From the NCBI GenBank assembly GCA_016706225.1, contig JADJKB010000021.1, forward strand, positions 744,001-808,000: a DNA stretch of 64,000 nucleotides, written 5' to 3'. This DNA comes from Myxococcales bacterium (lineage in GTDB: Bacteria; Myxococcota_A; Polyangia; Polyangiales; Polyangiaceae). Both the position numbers and the translations under genes were made by a program. Shown here one piece after another: positions 17,864-25,958 of the stretch (the first letter of the stretch is position 1; each line of letters starts with the position of its first letter). The notes beneath the pieces are model-generated. The model had not been told where the DNA came from, did not search any database, and saw only the letters and a list, made by a program, of their open reading frames with translations.

Positions 17864-19345
17864 TCAGGCGTCGGCGGACGGCTCGCGCACGACGCGACCC
17901 TTGGAGTCCACCCGCCCGGGCAGCTCGAGACCCACCGAGAACGAGATGATGGCATCGAAGAGCGCGCTCCGTTCCACCCGCAGACGCTCGACTTCGCGCC
18001 GACGCCAGCGGCGGAACAGCCGCACGCGCACCGCTCGCGCAGTCTCCCGCGCGACTCGCAGGTAACGCATGCCCGCGGCTCCGCCGACACACGCCAGGAG
18101 CCCCATGCTGATGCCAGCCAACACCGGAACGTCCGGCACCCCCGGCAGTGCTACGCCAAGCAGGGCATTGCCTCTTGCCGCCAGGACTCCGACGCTGATC
18201 CAGGCCAACGGGAAGAGCAGCGCACCGAGCAAGAGCTTCACCGTGGCCTCGTCCTTGTAGGCGCGCGAGGTGAGCTTGGAAACGCCGATCAGCAGCAGGG
18301 CGACCGGCAGATTGACCAAGTACCCCACGATCAGCAGTGGCGGTAACACCAGGTAGACCGTCGCGAGCTGCAGGAAGAGCAGAAATCCGAGCCACGGCGA
18401 CGCCAGTCGCGGATCGAGATCCAGATCGTGATCTTCGACGGCGAGGGCGCGGAGTGTCAGGTCGTAGCTCCGCAAGCGCCCGAGCACGGTCGCGACCTCG
18501 TCGGGGTGCGAGGCGAGGCGCGTGTTGTACCCTGACCAGATCCGGGCAAACCCCAGAACCTTCTCTTGCATGTCGGGCCGACCCGGGTCGGCCGCCGCGC
18601 GGTGAGCACGCTCCGCCCGCACGAGCTTGCGTGCGCGATGCATCAAGTGGTGCAGCTCCCAGGTCTCGGTGGGGTGAACGATGTCCGAGAGGCGAGTCTC
18701 GATCTCGTCCGTGAGCGCTCGAGCTCGCTCCTTCACGACGTCGTCGCTCTCATCCGGCGGAGGGGCGATGTCGAGCTCCGCCGAGAGCTCGAGGGGCGGG
18801 TGAAATTCCACCAGCGCGTAGGAGCGAAACGCTCGTTTGTCGTCGTAGTGCAGGCCGACCGGGATGATCACCGGCCGCTTGTCAGGGCACTCGGCCCGCG
18901 CCTGGTAATACAGCCGCGCGGCGCCCGTCTTCAGCTCCATCAGCCGGGGAGCGTCGTGACTGATGCCCTCGGGAAACAACGCAGCGAAAGCTCCTCCCGA
19001 AATGGCCTGCGCCAGCGCGGTCAGGCTGCGTTGATTCTGGGCTCTGCGGTCACCGCCGCCCGCCTTGGCGTCCACGGCGCGATAGATCGGGACCGCGCCG
19101 GCGCCACGCATCACCCAGCCGAGCAGCGGCAAGCGAAACAAACCGTGCCGGGCTCCGAACGCCACGGGGCGCGGAAAGAACGCCAGGATCAAGCCCGGAT
19201 CCACCAGTCCGTTGGGGTGCGCTGCGACGATCAGTCCGCCGCCGGAGCTCGGCACGTTCTCTAGACCGCTGACCTCCACCCGACGAAAAAACGCCCGCAC
19301 GAGCAGCCGCACGACGGTGACGGCGCTGCGATAAGAAGCGCTCAC
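17864..19345 (-). CDS. PlsC-type acyltransferase with C-terminal membrane region
   Basis: A 493-residue lysophosphatidate/glycerolipid acyltransferase. The first 250 residues hold AAHPNGLVDPG (catalytic His/Asp block), the substrate-binding GAVPIYR, LFPEGISH and VIIPVGLHY. The spacing between His and Asp is one residue longer than the textbook Hx4D, as in other 'HPN...D' members. The C-terminal half contains at least two helix pairs likely to cross the membrane and a long basic helix. It transfers acyl groups to glycerol-phosphate backbones at the inner membrane in related enzymes. The neighbour at 19368 ends 22 bases upstream and may share the transcript. Confidence 0.88.
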   Translation of the reverse strand: MSASYRSAVTVVRLLVRAFFRRVEVSGLENVPSSGGGLIVAAHPNGLVDPGLILAFFPRPVAFGARHGLFRLPLLGWVMRGAGAVPIYRAVDAKAGGGDRRAQNQRSLTALAQAISGGAFAALFPEGISHDAPRLMELKTGAARLYYQARAECPDKRPVIIPVGLHYDDKRAFRSYALVEFHPPLELSAELDIAPPPDESDDVVKERARALTDEIETRLSDIVHPTETWELHHLMHRARKLVRAERAHRAAADPGRPDMQEKVLGFARIWSGYNTRLASHPDEVATVLGRLRSYDLTLRALAVEDHDLDLDPRLASPWLGFLLFLQLATVYLVLPPLLIVGYLVNLPVALLLIGVSKLTSRAYKDEATVKLLLGALLFPLAWISVGVLAARGNALLGVALPGVPDVPVLAGISMGLLACVGGAAGMRYLRVARETARAVRVRLFRRWRRREVERLRVERSALFDAIISFSVGLELPGRVDSKGRVVREPSADA

Positions 19346-19367
19346 CGGGTCCTTCCAGGCAGGGCGC

Positions 19368-20054
19368 TCACGCGGAGGCCCCCGAGACTCGGACGCGGAG
19401 GATCGCGGTCCAGTCGTTGCGTCCGTCCGCCGAACAGAAGTGGAAGCGCCAGTCGCTGCGTGGAGAGAGTTCGTCCGTGATGCGCACCAGCACCGCGTCC
19501 ACGAAGTCGTCGCCCTGGAGCACCACCGGCGTTGCCTCGCCGGAGAGCAATTGCACGCTCTCTGCGGCGGGCTCCTGGTTGGCCTCGGGCGCGGGCAGGT
19601 CCCCGAGCAAGCAAGGTTCCGGAACGACGCTGCTCGTCTGCCAGACGGTCCAACGCTCGGGATGCTCGAGCTCCGCGTACAGGCGCTGCACGTCCTTGCC
19701 GGAGTCCTCCTCGATGGCGAGGGCCAAGAGCACGATGAGCCCGGTCCCCGCAGAGCTGCCCGATTGCAGGATGCTCGCGCGAATCAGGTCTCGGTCGATG
19801 ACGAGCTGAAAGGGCACCTGTCGGAGCGCGGTGAAGGCGGCGAGGGCGCGCCCCAAGAGGACGGCCCGCCCAACCCGCACATGGAAGGCCCCCAGCAAGA
19901 TGCGCGGCTCGATTCGCCCGCGCAAGGGTCCATCGTAGGCCCGCGCGACCTCGAACTGATCGATCGAGACCTCGAGCCGGCGCAGACGCCCCGCCGACGC
20001 CGCGCGCCGCTGCTTGCGGCTGCGCCGCTGGCGCGCCCTCCGGCCTCGTCCCAT
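19368..20054 (-). CDS. Hypothetical protein with basic N-terminus
   Basis: A 228-residue soluble protein. It begins with a very basic stretch (GRGRRARQRRSRKQRR) that may bind nucleic acid or phospholipid. The rest alternates beta strands (RLEVSIDQFEVARAYDG, RIEPRILLGAFHVRVGRAVLLG) and ends in RNDWTAILRVRVSG. I do not recognise the family. ATG 20054 was chosen because the longer open frame overlaps the divergent lipoprotein promoter region. It is probably co-transcribed with the acyltransferase 22 bases downstream. Confidence 0.55.
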   Translation of the reverse strand: MGRGRRARQRRSRKQRRAASAGRLRRLEVSIDQFEVARAYDGPLRGRIEPRILLGAFHVRVGRAVLLGRALAAFTALRQVPFQLVIDRDLIRASILQSGSSAGTGLIVLLALAIEEDSGKDVQRLYAELEHPERWTVWQTSSVVPEPCLLGDLPAPEANQEPAAESVQLLSGEATPVVLQGDDFVDAVLVRITDELSPRSDWRFHFCSADGRNDWTAILRVRVSGASA

Positions 20055-20151
20055 CGCGAACGGGGAAGATAGCCCGGACGCCGGCGTAATACGCGGCACA
20101 CCCCAGACCGGCCCCGCCTCGTGCGCCGCCGTCGGGTGGACCGGGGAAGTC

Positions 20152-21327
20152 ATGAAGATTCGGAAATCACTCGAGAAAATCCTCACGATCAGCGCGCTGC
20201 CGCTGCTCTTTGCGCTCGCCACGGTGGAGACCGGTTGCCTGGGTCACTCCGGGCCCTCCGAGATCGCCCAGGGCCAGCGTTACCAGTCCGGCGACCCGAC
20301 CTACGACCAGTTCTTCGAAGCAGTGCACGAGCTCTCGCTTCAGATGTCGACCGCGCCGCAAGCGGAAGGCCGGCTGCGGATGGCCCTGGGCAAAGAGCTC
20401 GGCGTCGAGCCGGAGGAAGAGGACGAGCCCGCGCCTGCGGTCGAGACCGCGCCCACCAACATGGAGGGGGCTCCTGGCGCAACCGACGCCACGGAAGCGC
20501 AGCTCAAGCAGAGCGCGATCAACGCCATCCCGGGCGCTTCGACGGTGAACGCCGTGTCGGCGCAGGTCGACCAGGCCAAACAGACGGTCGGACAGTTCAA
20601 GGCGCTCTTCGGGGGCAACGCCGCCGAGAAACCGGAGCCGGCCAAGGCCGCCGCCGCGCCCGCCAAGAAGACGATCAAGGCGCCGAGTGCCTCGCTGCTC
20701 GCGAAGGCGGTCAAGTCGCGCGCGAACAAACTCGGCGTCGAGATGAAGCTCACGGTCGATCACGGAGCCTTCGACTCGGGCGAAGCGAAGGCCTCGATGC
20801 TGTCGAGCGGCGACAACGACGAGGGGCAGAAGCTAGCCAAGCTGGTCGAGAAGACCGCCAAGGAAGAGCTCCAGCTGGCCGCCAAGATGCGCAAGGTGAA
20901 GAGCAAACTCTCCAAGCTGGCGACCCTGGGCGCTGCGCTCGACGCCAACGTCGACTCGACCTTCCGCAAGTCCCGCGCAAAGATGTCCGAGGTCCGGAAG
21001 AATCTGGAGGACGCCAAAGCGCTGATCGAGCTGATGGACTCCCGGGCGGCGGACGTCGACAAACAGGCCCTGCTGATGGTCAACAAGCTGGAACAGGCGG
21101 CCGCGGCAGACATTACGAGCCCGGACAAAGCCGAGACCGCAGTTGCCAAGAGCGACGCGAAGACCGAGGACAAGTCGCGAGCAAAAGCCGCCGAACAAGC
21201 CCGGGCGGGCAAGACCACCGACACGTCCAAGTCCAAGGCCAAGCCGAAGGACAAGGACAAGACTGGGCGCGCGAACCAGTCTCACGCCGCCGCTCCGGCC
21301 ACGGTGCTGGCGGATTTCGAACCCTGA
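20152..21327 (+). CDS. Coiled-coil lipoprotein with Lys/Ala-rich tail
   Basis: A 391-residue exported protein. The lipobox VETGC ends a signal peptide of about 28 residues; GGGGAA precedes the ATG. The mature N-terminus (YQSGDPTYDQFFEAVHELSLQM) is followed by an acidic linker. A long helical region from about residue 220 (KLVEKTAKEELQLAAKMRKV and onward) should form a coiled coil, and the tail is rich in Lys/Ala/Asp. It may span or tether the periplasm like other coiled-coil lipoproteins. Family not recognised. Confidence 0.7.
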   Translation: MKIRKSLEKILTISALPLLFALATVETGCLGHSGPSEIAQGQRYQSGDPTYDQFFEAVHELSLQMSTAPQAEGRLRMALGKELGVEPEEEDEPAPAVETAPTNMEGAPGATDATEAQLKQSAINAIPGASTVNAVSAQVDQAKQTVGQFKALFGGNAAEKPEPAKAAAAPAKKTIKAPSASLLAKAVKSRANKLGVEMKLTVDHGAFDSGEAKASMLSSGDNDEGQKLAKLVEKTAKEELQLAAKMRKVKSKLSKLATLGAALDANVDSTFRKSRAKMSEVRKNLEDAKALIELMDSRAADVDKQALLMVNKLEQAAAADITSPDKAETAVAKSDAKTEDKSRAKAAEQARAGKTTDTSKSKAKPKDKDKTGRANQSHAAAPATVLADFEP

Positions 21328-21335
21328 CGCGAGAG

Positions 21336-21351
21336 CGCTCGACGCCGAGCG
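21336..21351. terminator. Short hairpin between convergent genes
   Basis: CGCTCG (21336-21341) and CGAGCG (21346-21351) pair perfectly around a 4-base loop, nine bases after the coiled-coil lipoprotein stop and before the convergent monooxygenase-like gene stop. It has no T tract. Confidence 0.3.
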
Positions 21352-21361
21352 GACGCCTCCC

Positions 21362-22408
21362 CTACATGCAGACGATGCTCTGGCCGTTCGGCGTTGGGAA
21401 GAACGTGCCACTCAAGATGCACATCTCGTTCACCAGCGCCGAGTCCCCGAAGGTGAGCGTCTTCGAAGACGAGTTCTGATAGTTGCAGGTGTACGTGATC
21501 TGCGTGCCCGACGGGAGCTCGAGGGGTGGATCGTAGGCCTTGACCTCCGGTTCCTCCCACGACGTCCCTTGGTAGATCGACACGCCCTTGTCGGTCTTGG
21601 CCTCGAAGTCCACGCCCCACTGGTGCATGTGGCTGACGACGTCCATCAGCTTGATGTCGTAGGGGATGGTGCAGGTCTTCGTGGCCTTGCCGGCCTGGAG
21701 CGGCGGCACGGAGACGTCGAGGTTGTTGAAGAAGAGCGCCCCGGCCCACTGTGCCACCGTGCCCGCTGGCGCCACCTGAAACACGACGGTGATCTTGGCG
21801 GAGATGGGTTTGTCACCGGTGTTGACGTAGTGCGCCAACACCCGCAGGCCCGAGGCCGCGCTCACGAACCGGCCGACCCCCGCCGGGTAGCGGGTCAGCT
21901 GCTGCGGCGTTTGAGCAACATGCAGGGTGCGCTGGTACTCGAGGCCGCTGCAGTCTTCGAGCGGGCCATCTTGCGCGGCCTTCTCGTAGAACACGAACAT
22001 GTGGTGTGAACCCGGGGTCATGAACGACTCACTCTGGAGCACGTCGACCGCGCCGCCGAACGGGTTGGCGAAGTTCTGACAGAAGAAGGTCTCTTCGCCG
22101 GGTGCGACGCTGCGGGAATCCGTCTCGATGGTCACCTCGGTCGTCTTCACCGTGCCACCGGCGCCGCCGCCAGCGCCGCTCGCGCCGCCGCCGCCGCCGC
22201 TGCCCCCGCTCGCCGACCCACACTGGCTGGCGCAACTCGACGTCGACTTGCCGCCACACACGCAGGTCTCGTAGCAGGTGGTGCAACTACCGCAGCTCGG
22301 CGCGGTGGTGCAGCCAGGTTCGTTCTTGCTGGTGTCGTTCGCTGCGTCGCTGCCGCAGCCCACCAGAAAAAATAAGGCCGAGAGTCCAGCTCCCACGACG
22401 GTTCGCAT
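21362..22408 (-). CDS. Copper type II monooxygenase-like lipoprotein
   Basis: A 348-residue lipoprotein (lipobox FLVGC, Cys 18) with a Cys-rich segment, a Gly-rich linker and a PHM/DBH-like core. All copper ligands of peptidylglycine monooxygenase can be placed: H135-H136 (PGSHHMFVF) and H193 (LAHYVNTG) for the first copper, and H260-x-H262 (SHMHQWG) with M329 (NEMCI) for the second. This suggests a surface enzyme that hydroxylates a substrate with O2 and a reductant; the substrate is unknown. It converges on the coiled-coil lipoprotein and lies 14 bases downstream of the lipocalin-like gene, probably in one transcript. Confidence 0.8.
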   Translation of the reverse strand: MRTVVGAGLSALFFLVGCGSDAANDTSKNEPGCTTAPSCGSCTTCYETCVCGGKSTSSCASQCGSASGGSGGGGGASGAGGGAGGTVKTTEVTIETDSRSVAPGEETFFCQNFANPFGGAVDVLQSESFMTPGSHHMFVFYEKAAQDGPLEDCSGLEYQRTLHVAQTPQQLTRYPAGVGRFVSAASGLRVLAHYVNTGDKPISAKITVVFQVAPAGTVAQWAGALFFNNLDVSVPPLQAGKATKTCTIPYDIKLMDVVSHMHQWGVDFEAKTDKGVSIYQGTSWEEPEVKAYDPPLELPSGTQITYTCNYQNSSSKTLTFGDSALVNEMCILSGTFFPTPNGQSIVCM

Positions 22409-22422
22409 GTGCAAGCAGTGTA

Positions 22423-23403
22423 TCACGCCATGACACGAACGCCGTGGCCGGGATCTTTGGTGCCGATCTCGAGCGCCGCGGCCTTGGTCGTGGCGTGGAC
22501 TCGCTGGCCTCGCGTCGGTTCGAGCACCAACAAACCCCAGGCAATTTTCGAGTTCAGGCAGTACGTCAGCTCGCCGTTCGGGTTCTCGTAACGGAGCCCC
22601 ACCATGTCGTCGGTATCGGCAACGAGCTCGCCATGCACGCGCGCGTCGGCATTGCGCGCCTCGAAGCGCCACGAGCGGGGCGTGATGAACCCGCGGCTCC
22701 GGAGCAGCGTGCGCACCTCGTTGAAGTGGTACTTGCGCCCGGCGTGCCACACACACAACACCGTGAGCGGCGGCGCCAGGACCGGGCCGAGCTTGAGGCG
22801 CCCCGTTGCGCCCTCGAGCACCAGCTCGTCGGTGTCATCCCACTGGTTCACGTGACCCCAGGCGTACAGCTCGGTGTGGCGCTTGCCCCAGTTGTGCGAC
22901 TGCATGCCTTTCCAGCCGTCGACACGGATCTCGCGACCGTTCACGCGATACCAACCGCTGAAGCGGGTGTCGGGCGCCGGGGTCACGGTCTTCTGGCTGG
23001 GAAACGGGCCGTCGTACATCTTTGGGTGCGGATACGGAACCATCGGCTCGCCGCTCACGTCGAACTCGAGCTCCCAGCTGACCTGGTCCGCCCCGTGCGC
23101 AATCTTCCCTCGGCTCTTGCCCGGCTCGAGCACGAGCTCCGCAATGCGGACGTCGAGGTGCTCGCGGGAAAAATGTGCTTCCGCGTAGGGCACCACTTCC
23201 TTGACTGCAACGTGCCCGCGCTGACGATCGAAGACAATGCTCCAGGCTTCGGCGACCGGCGTCCTCCCGAGCCCCGACAGAATGGTGCCCTTGACCCAGA
23301 GCGCGCGGTCGCCGCCGGGTTCATTGAGCTTGAAATAGAAGCTCTCGACGTGATCGGCACTCTGCTTGAAATCGAAGCGGACGGCGTTCCAATCGGCGGC
23401 CAT
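22423..23403 (-). CDS. CrtC/AttH-type lipocalin-like domain protein
   Basis: A 326-residue soluble protein resembling the tandem lipocalin-like fold of hydroxyneurosporene synthase (CrtC), AttH and Svf1. The clearest marks are GWYRVNGREIRVDGWKGMQS (in part), HNWGKRHTELYAWGHVNQW and ARNADARVHGELVAD. These proteins handle hydrophobic ligands; CrtC hydrates carotenoids. No carotenoid genes are nearby. The ATG at 23403 is preferred over a TTG 13 codons upstream. There is no signal peptide. Confidence 0.65.
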   Translation of the reverse strand: MAADWNAVRFDFKQSADHVESFYFKLNEPGGDRALWVKGTILSGLGRTPVAEAWSIVFDRQRGHVAVKEVVPYAEAHFSREHLDVRIAELVLEPGKSRGKIAHGADQVSWELEFDVSGEPMVPYPHPKMYDGPFPSQKTVTPAPDTRFSGWYRVNGREIRVDGWKGMQSHNWGKRHTELYAWGHVNQWDDTDELVLEGATGRLKLGPVLAPPLTVLCVWHAGRKYHFNEVRTLLRSRGFITPRSWRFEARNADARVHGELVADTDDMVGLRYENPNGELTYCLNSKIAWGLLVLEPTRGQRVHATTKAAALEIGTKDPGHGVRVMA

Positions 23404-23549
23404 GGCGCCGGCTAGAATGCTCTGGTCCTGCTCGGGATCCAATCAGAGCTTCACGGGAGCCTGGTTGACCAACTGTGGGCGGCGGAGCGGCGCCGGTTTC
23501 GGACGTCGGCTCGCGCCGCCACGCCGGGAAATTGGGTAGCATCCTGCGC

Positions 23550-24248
23550 ATGACGACCGACGAACTCGAGGTGCTCGCGTATGAAGAGAGCCCCATTGGC
23601 ATGATCTGCCTGCGCCGCCGGAGTGTGCCATCGGCGCCGGAGACCCAGGCCTTCGAGATCACGGTGGACCATCAGTTCTTGATGAGCAGCCTGGCGACGG
23701 CATCGGAGCGAGAGCTGGCGCGGCGAGCGCTCGAGCTGCACGGCGGGCACGAGTTACGGGTCCTGGTCGGGGGGCTCGGTCTTGGTTACACGGCAGAGGC
23801 CGCCCTCGCCACCGGGCAGGCCGCCCAGGTCGAAGTGGTGGAGCTCTTGCCGCAGGTCATCGGCTGGTTGAAGCGCGGGCTGATCCCGCTCTCGGCCGCG
23901 CTCTTGGCTGACGGGCGCCTGCTCATCTCCGAGGAAGATGTGTATCGGCGACTGCTCCACCCGCCGGTCCAGCGCCACGACGTGATCTTGCTCGACGTCG
24001 ATACCTCACCGGACCGCCGCCTCGGCGAAGTGAGCGCGCGGTTCTACTCTCCCGCTGGACTTGCGGCCGCCGCCGAGCACCTGTCGCCGGGCGGGGTGTT
24101 CGCGGTGTGGTCGTACGCCGAGAGTGCGGAGTTCGAGCAGGCGATGCGTAGCGTCTTTGGTAAGGTCCGCGTGGAGCCGGTGGACTTCAAGAACCCGATG
24201 CTGGACGAGGACGAGACCAACTGGTTGTTCTTCGGGACGCGGGAGTGA
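23550..24248 (+). CDS. Spermidine synthase-like protein
   Basis: A 232-residue Rossmann-fold protein of the polyamine/spermidine synthase superfamily. The early strands (ESPIGMICLRRR) match the N-terminal barrel, followed by LRVLVGGLGLGYTAEAAL (glycine-rich SAM/dcSAM loop), VEVVELLPQVIGW (acidic end of strand 2) and HDVILLDVDTSP. The gatekeeper residues of true spermidine synthase are not clearly present, so the aminopropyl transfer role is uncertain; many such proteins are annotated only as methyltransferase-like. ATG 23550 follows a divergent intergenic stretch. Confidence 0.75.
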   Translation: MTTDELEVLAYEESPIGMICLRRRSVPSAPETQAFEITVDHQFLMSSLATASERELARRALELHGGHELRVLVGGLGLGYTAEAALATGQAAQVEVVELLPQVIGWLKRGLIPLSAALLADGRLLISEEDVYRRLLHPPVQRHDVILLDVDTSPDRRLGEVSARFYSPAGLAAAAEHLSPGGVFAVWSYAESAEFEQAMRSVFGKVRVEPVDFKNPMLDEDETNWLFFGTRE

Positions 24249-24257
24249 GCTTCTCGC

Positions 24258-25268
24258 CTAGCGCCGCCGCGCGGTCTCGAGCACCGGCTCCAAGAAATCG
24301 ACGTCGAGCTCATCATTCCAGATCACGAGCGCGGCCCCAACCTCGAGCCCGAGGCGAGTGAAGGCGACCCGGTCGAAAGCGTAGACGTCTTCCATCACCA
24401 CGATCACGACCGGGCGGAGCTCCTGCACGCGCACGGCGACGTCCGCCACACTCACGGGGTGCACGCGGTAGTCGAGCGCGTCCACCGCGTACCGGCAGCG
24501 GGCGATGAACTCTGGACTTGCACCGATCACGGCGATGCCGGGGATCTTCGCCGGCAACGCGGGTTCGGGAGGGAGGGACTCCGGTCGACCCAGCTCGATG
24601 TCGGGCGCCTCGGCTGCGGCGACGGTTGGTGCGGGCGCCGCGACCGGCGCGCTTGCGGCGCTCGGCGCGATGGTCACGTGGGCCCGGAGCGCTCCGCTCG
24701 GCGCTTCGGCAGGCGGTGCGCGGCGCGGCGGCGGTGGTGGGCGAGCTCGCCCGGCGTCGGAGGTTCGTGACTGAGCAGCGAGCTTCCGTTTGTCGAACGA
24801 AGGCGGCAAGAACGTCGGCGTCACGCCGTAGTGACGCTGAAGCGCGGCGCTCACATCGTCCGGCGCGGCCACCATCGCTTGAACGGCGCAGCCGATGGCC
24901 CGGCTACAATCCGCAAGCCCGTCGGCGTTCGTCGGATCGTCGGTCGCGACGTAGAGCACTCGTTTGCCACTTTGATTGCGCATGCAGACCGGCACGAACC
25001 GGTGCCGCTCGGCGATCTGGCGAGGCAACAGCGCCACGACGTCAGCGGCGGGGTCGAGACCCACGAGCGTCACCCACGGCAAGCTCAGCTGAAACGACAA
25101 CACGTGGGTGAGTCGCTCGGGGGTGATCAAGCCCCGGCTGACGAGCACTCGCCCGAGCCGTCGTCCGGTGGCGCGGTGCTCCACCAGGCACTCATCGAGC
25201 GCCGCCTGTTCGATCAGGCCATGCCGCACGAGCAGCACGCCGAGCGGCTGGCGAGTCGGGTTTTCCAC
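24258..25268 (-). CDS. Stand-alone MshEN (GspE N-terminal) protein
   Basis: A 336-residue protein with an MshEN domain at residues 8-64: LGVLLVRHGLIEQAALDECL, then RRLGRVLVSRGLITPERLTH ending FQLSLP. This repeated motif binds cyclic di-GMP in MshE-type ATPases. The secretion ATPase that normally follows is absent. Instead there is a helical segment, a Pro/Ala linker (about 165-235) and a C-terminal receiver-like domain (GIAVIGASPEFIARCRYAV, VVIVVMEDVYAFDR) without a clear phosphoacceptor pocket. A c-di-GMP-responsive adaptor is the simplest reading. Confidence 0.8.
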   Translation of the reverse strand: MENPTRQPLGVLLVRHGLIEQAALDECLVEHRATGRRLGRVLVSRGLITPERLTHVLSFQLSLPWVTLVGLDPAADVVALLPRQIAERHRFVPVCMRNQSGKRVLYVATDDPTNADGLADCSRAIGCAVQAMVAAPDDVSAALQRHYGVTPTFLPPSFDKRKLAAQSRTSDAGRARPPPPPRRAPPAEAPSGALRAHVTIAPSAASAPVAAPAPTVAAAEAPDIELGRPESLPPEPALPAKIPGIAVIGASPEFIARCRYAVDALDYRVHPVSVADVAVRVQELRPVVIVVMEDVYAFDRVAFTRLGLEVGAALVIWNDELDVDFLEPVLETARRR

Positions 25269-25439
25269 GCCACCACTTTACCCTCGGCGCGAGAACTTTT
25301 CGCCTGGTCATTTACTGCCTGTGGACAACTTTTGCGGGGGCATCACCAGCGCAGCAGCCTGAACAGCCAGCAGCTCACGACACAGGCGCCGACGCTTCGG
25401 CAGCGGCCGCCGGAAACGAGTGCTAAACGGGAGACAGCC

Positions 25440-25832
25440 GTGCTTCGACAGGACTACATCGGTCGCCTGATTCAGCAGCTCGCCGAGGCGCTCGCGCGCG
25501 CGGCTCGCCGGGTGAAAGAGGACCAGCTCGACGAGGCGGACGCCGAGATCGCCGCCGCCGAACAGGCGCTGGGTCTGCCGCGTGGGCTCGAGCTCTTTGA
25601 CCCGCGCTCGGCCGCGTTGCTGCTAGGCGGCGGAGACAAGGTCGTGCTCGCCGCGCTGTTGCTCGAACACCGCGCGCTGGTAGCGTCCGCGCGAGGCGCC
25701 ACGGTTGCCGCACGCCAGAAACGGGCGCGCGCGCTGTCGCTGCTCGGGCACGCAACACCTCACGAGCTCGGCAAAGAGGCAGCGGAGCTCCGGACCCGCC
25801 TGGGTGAGGCGTCAGCGCCCCCGGAGAGCTGA
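25440..25832 (+). CDS. Hypothetical helical protein, DUF6483-like
   Basis: A 130-residue all-helical protein starting at GTG 25440, with GGGAG seven bases upstream. The opening LRQDYIGRLIQQLAEALARAARRVKEDQLDEADAEIAAAEQ resembles the DUF6483 family (DYI..I..la.alarl), which has no known function, and tetratricopeptide-like helix pairs. It is divergent from the MshEN gene with 171 bases between the starts. Frame and start were chosen by the ribosome binding site and by loss of protein-like sequence upstream. Confidence 0.65.
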   Translation: MLRQDYIGRLIQQLAEALARAARRVKEDQLDEADAEIAAAEQALGLPRGLELFDPRSAALLLGGGDKVVLAALLLEHRALVASARGATVAARQKRARALSLLGHATPHELGKEAAELRTRLGEASAPPES

Positions 25833-25958
25833 GCAAGGCGCCCGGAGCGCAGGGCAACTGCGCGATCTCACCCAAACGAAGGCTTGGACTCGAGCTTCGG
25901 CAATCGGAACAGGCGCTGCGAGCAGCGGAAGCGCCGCGGATCGTCTACACTCGACGCC

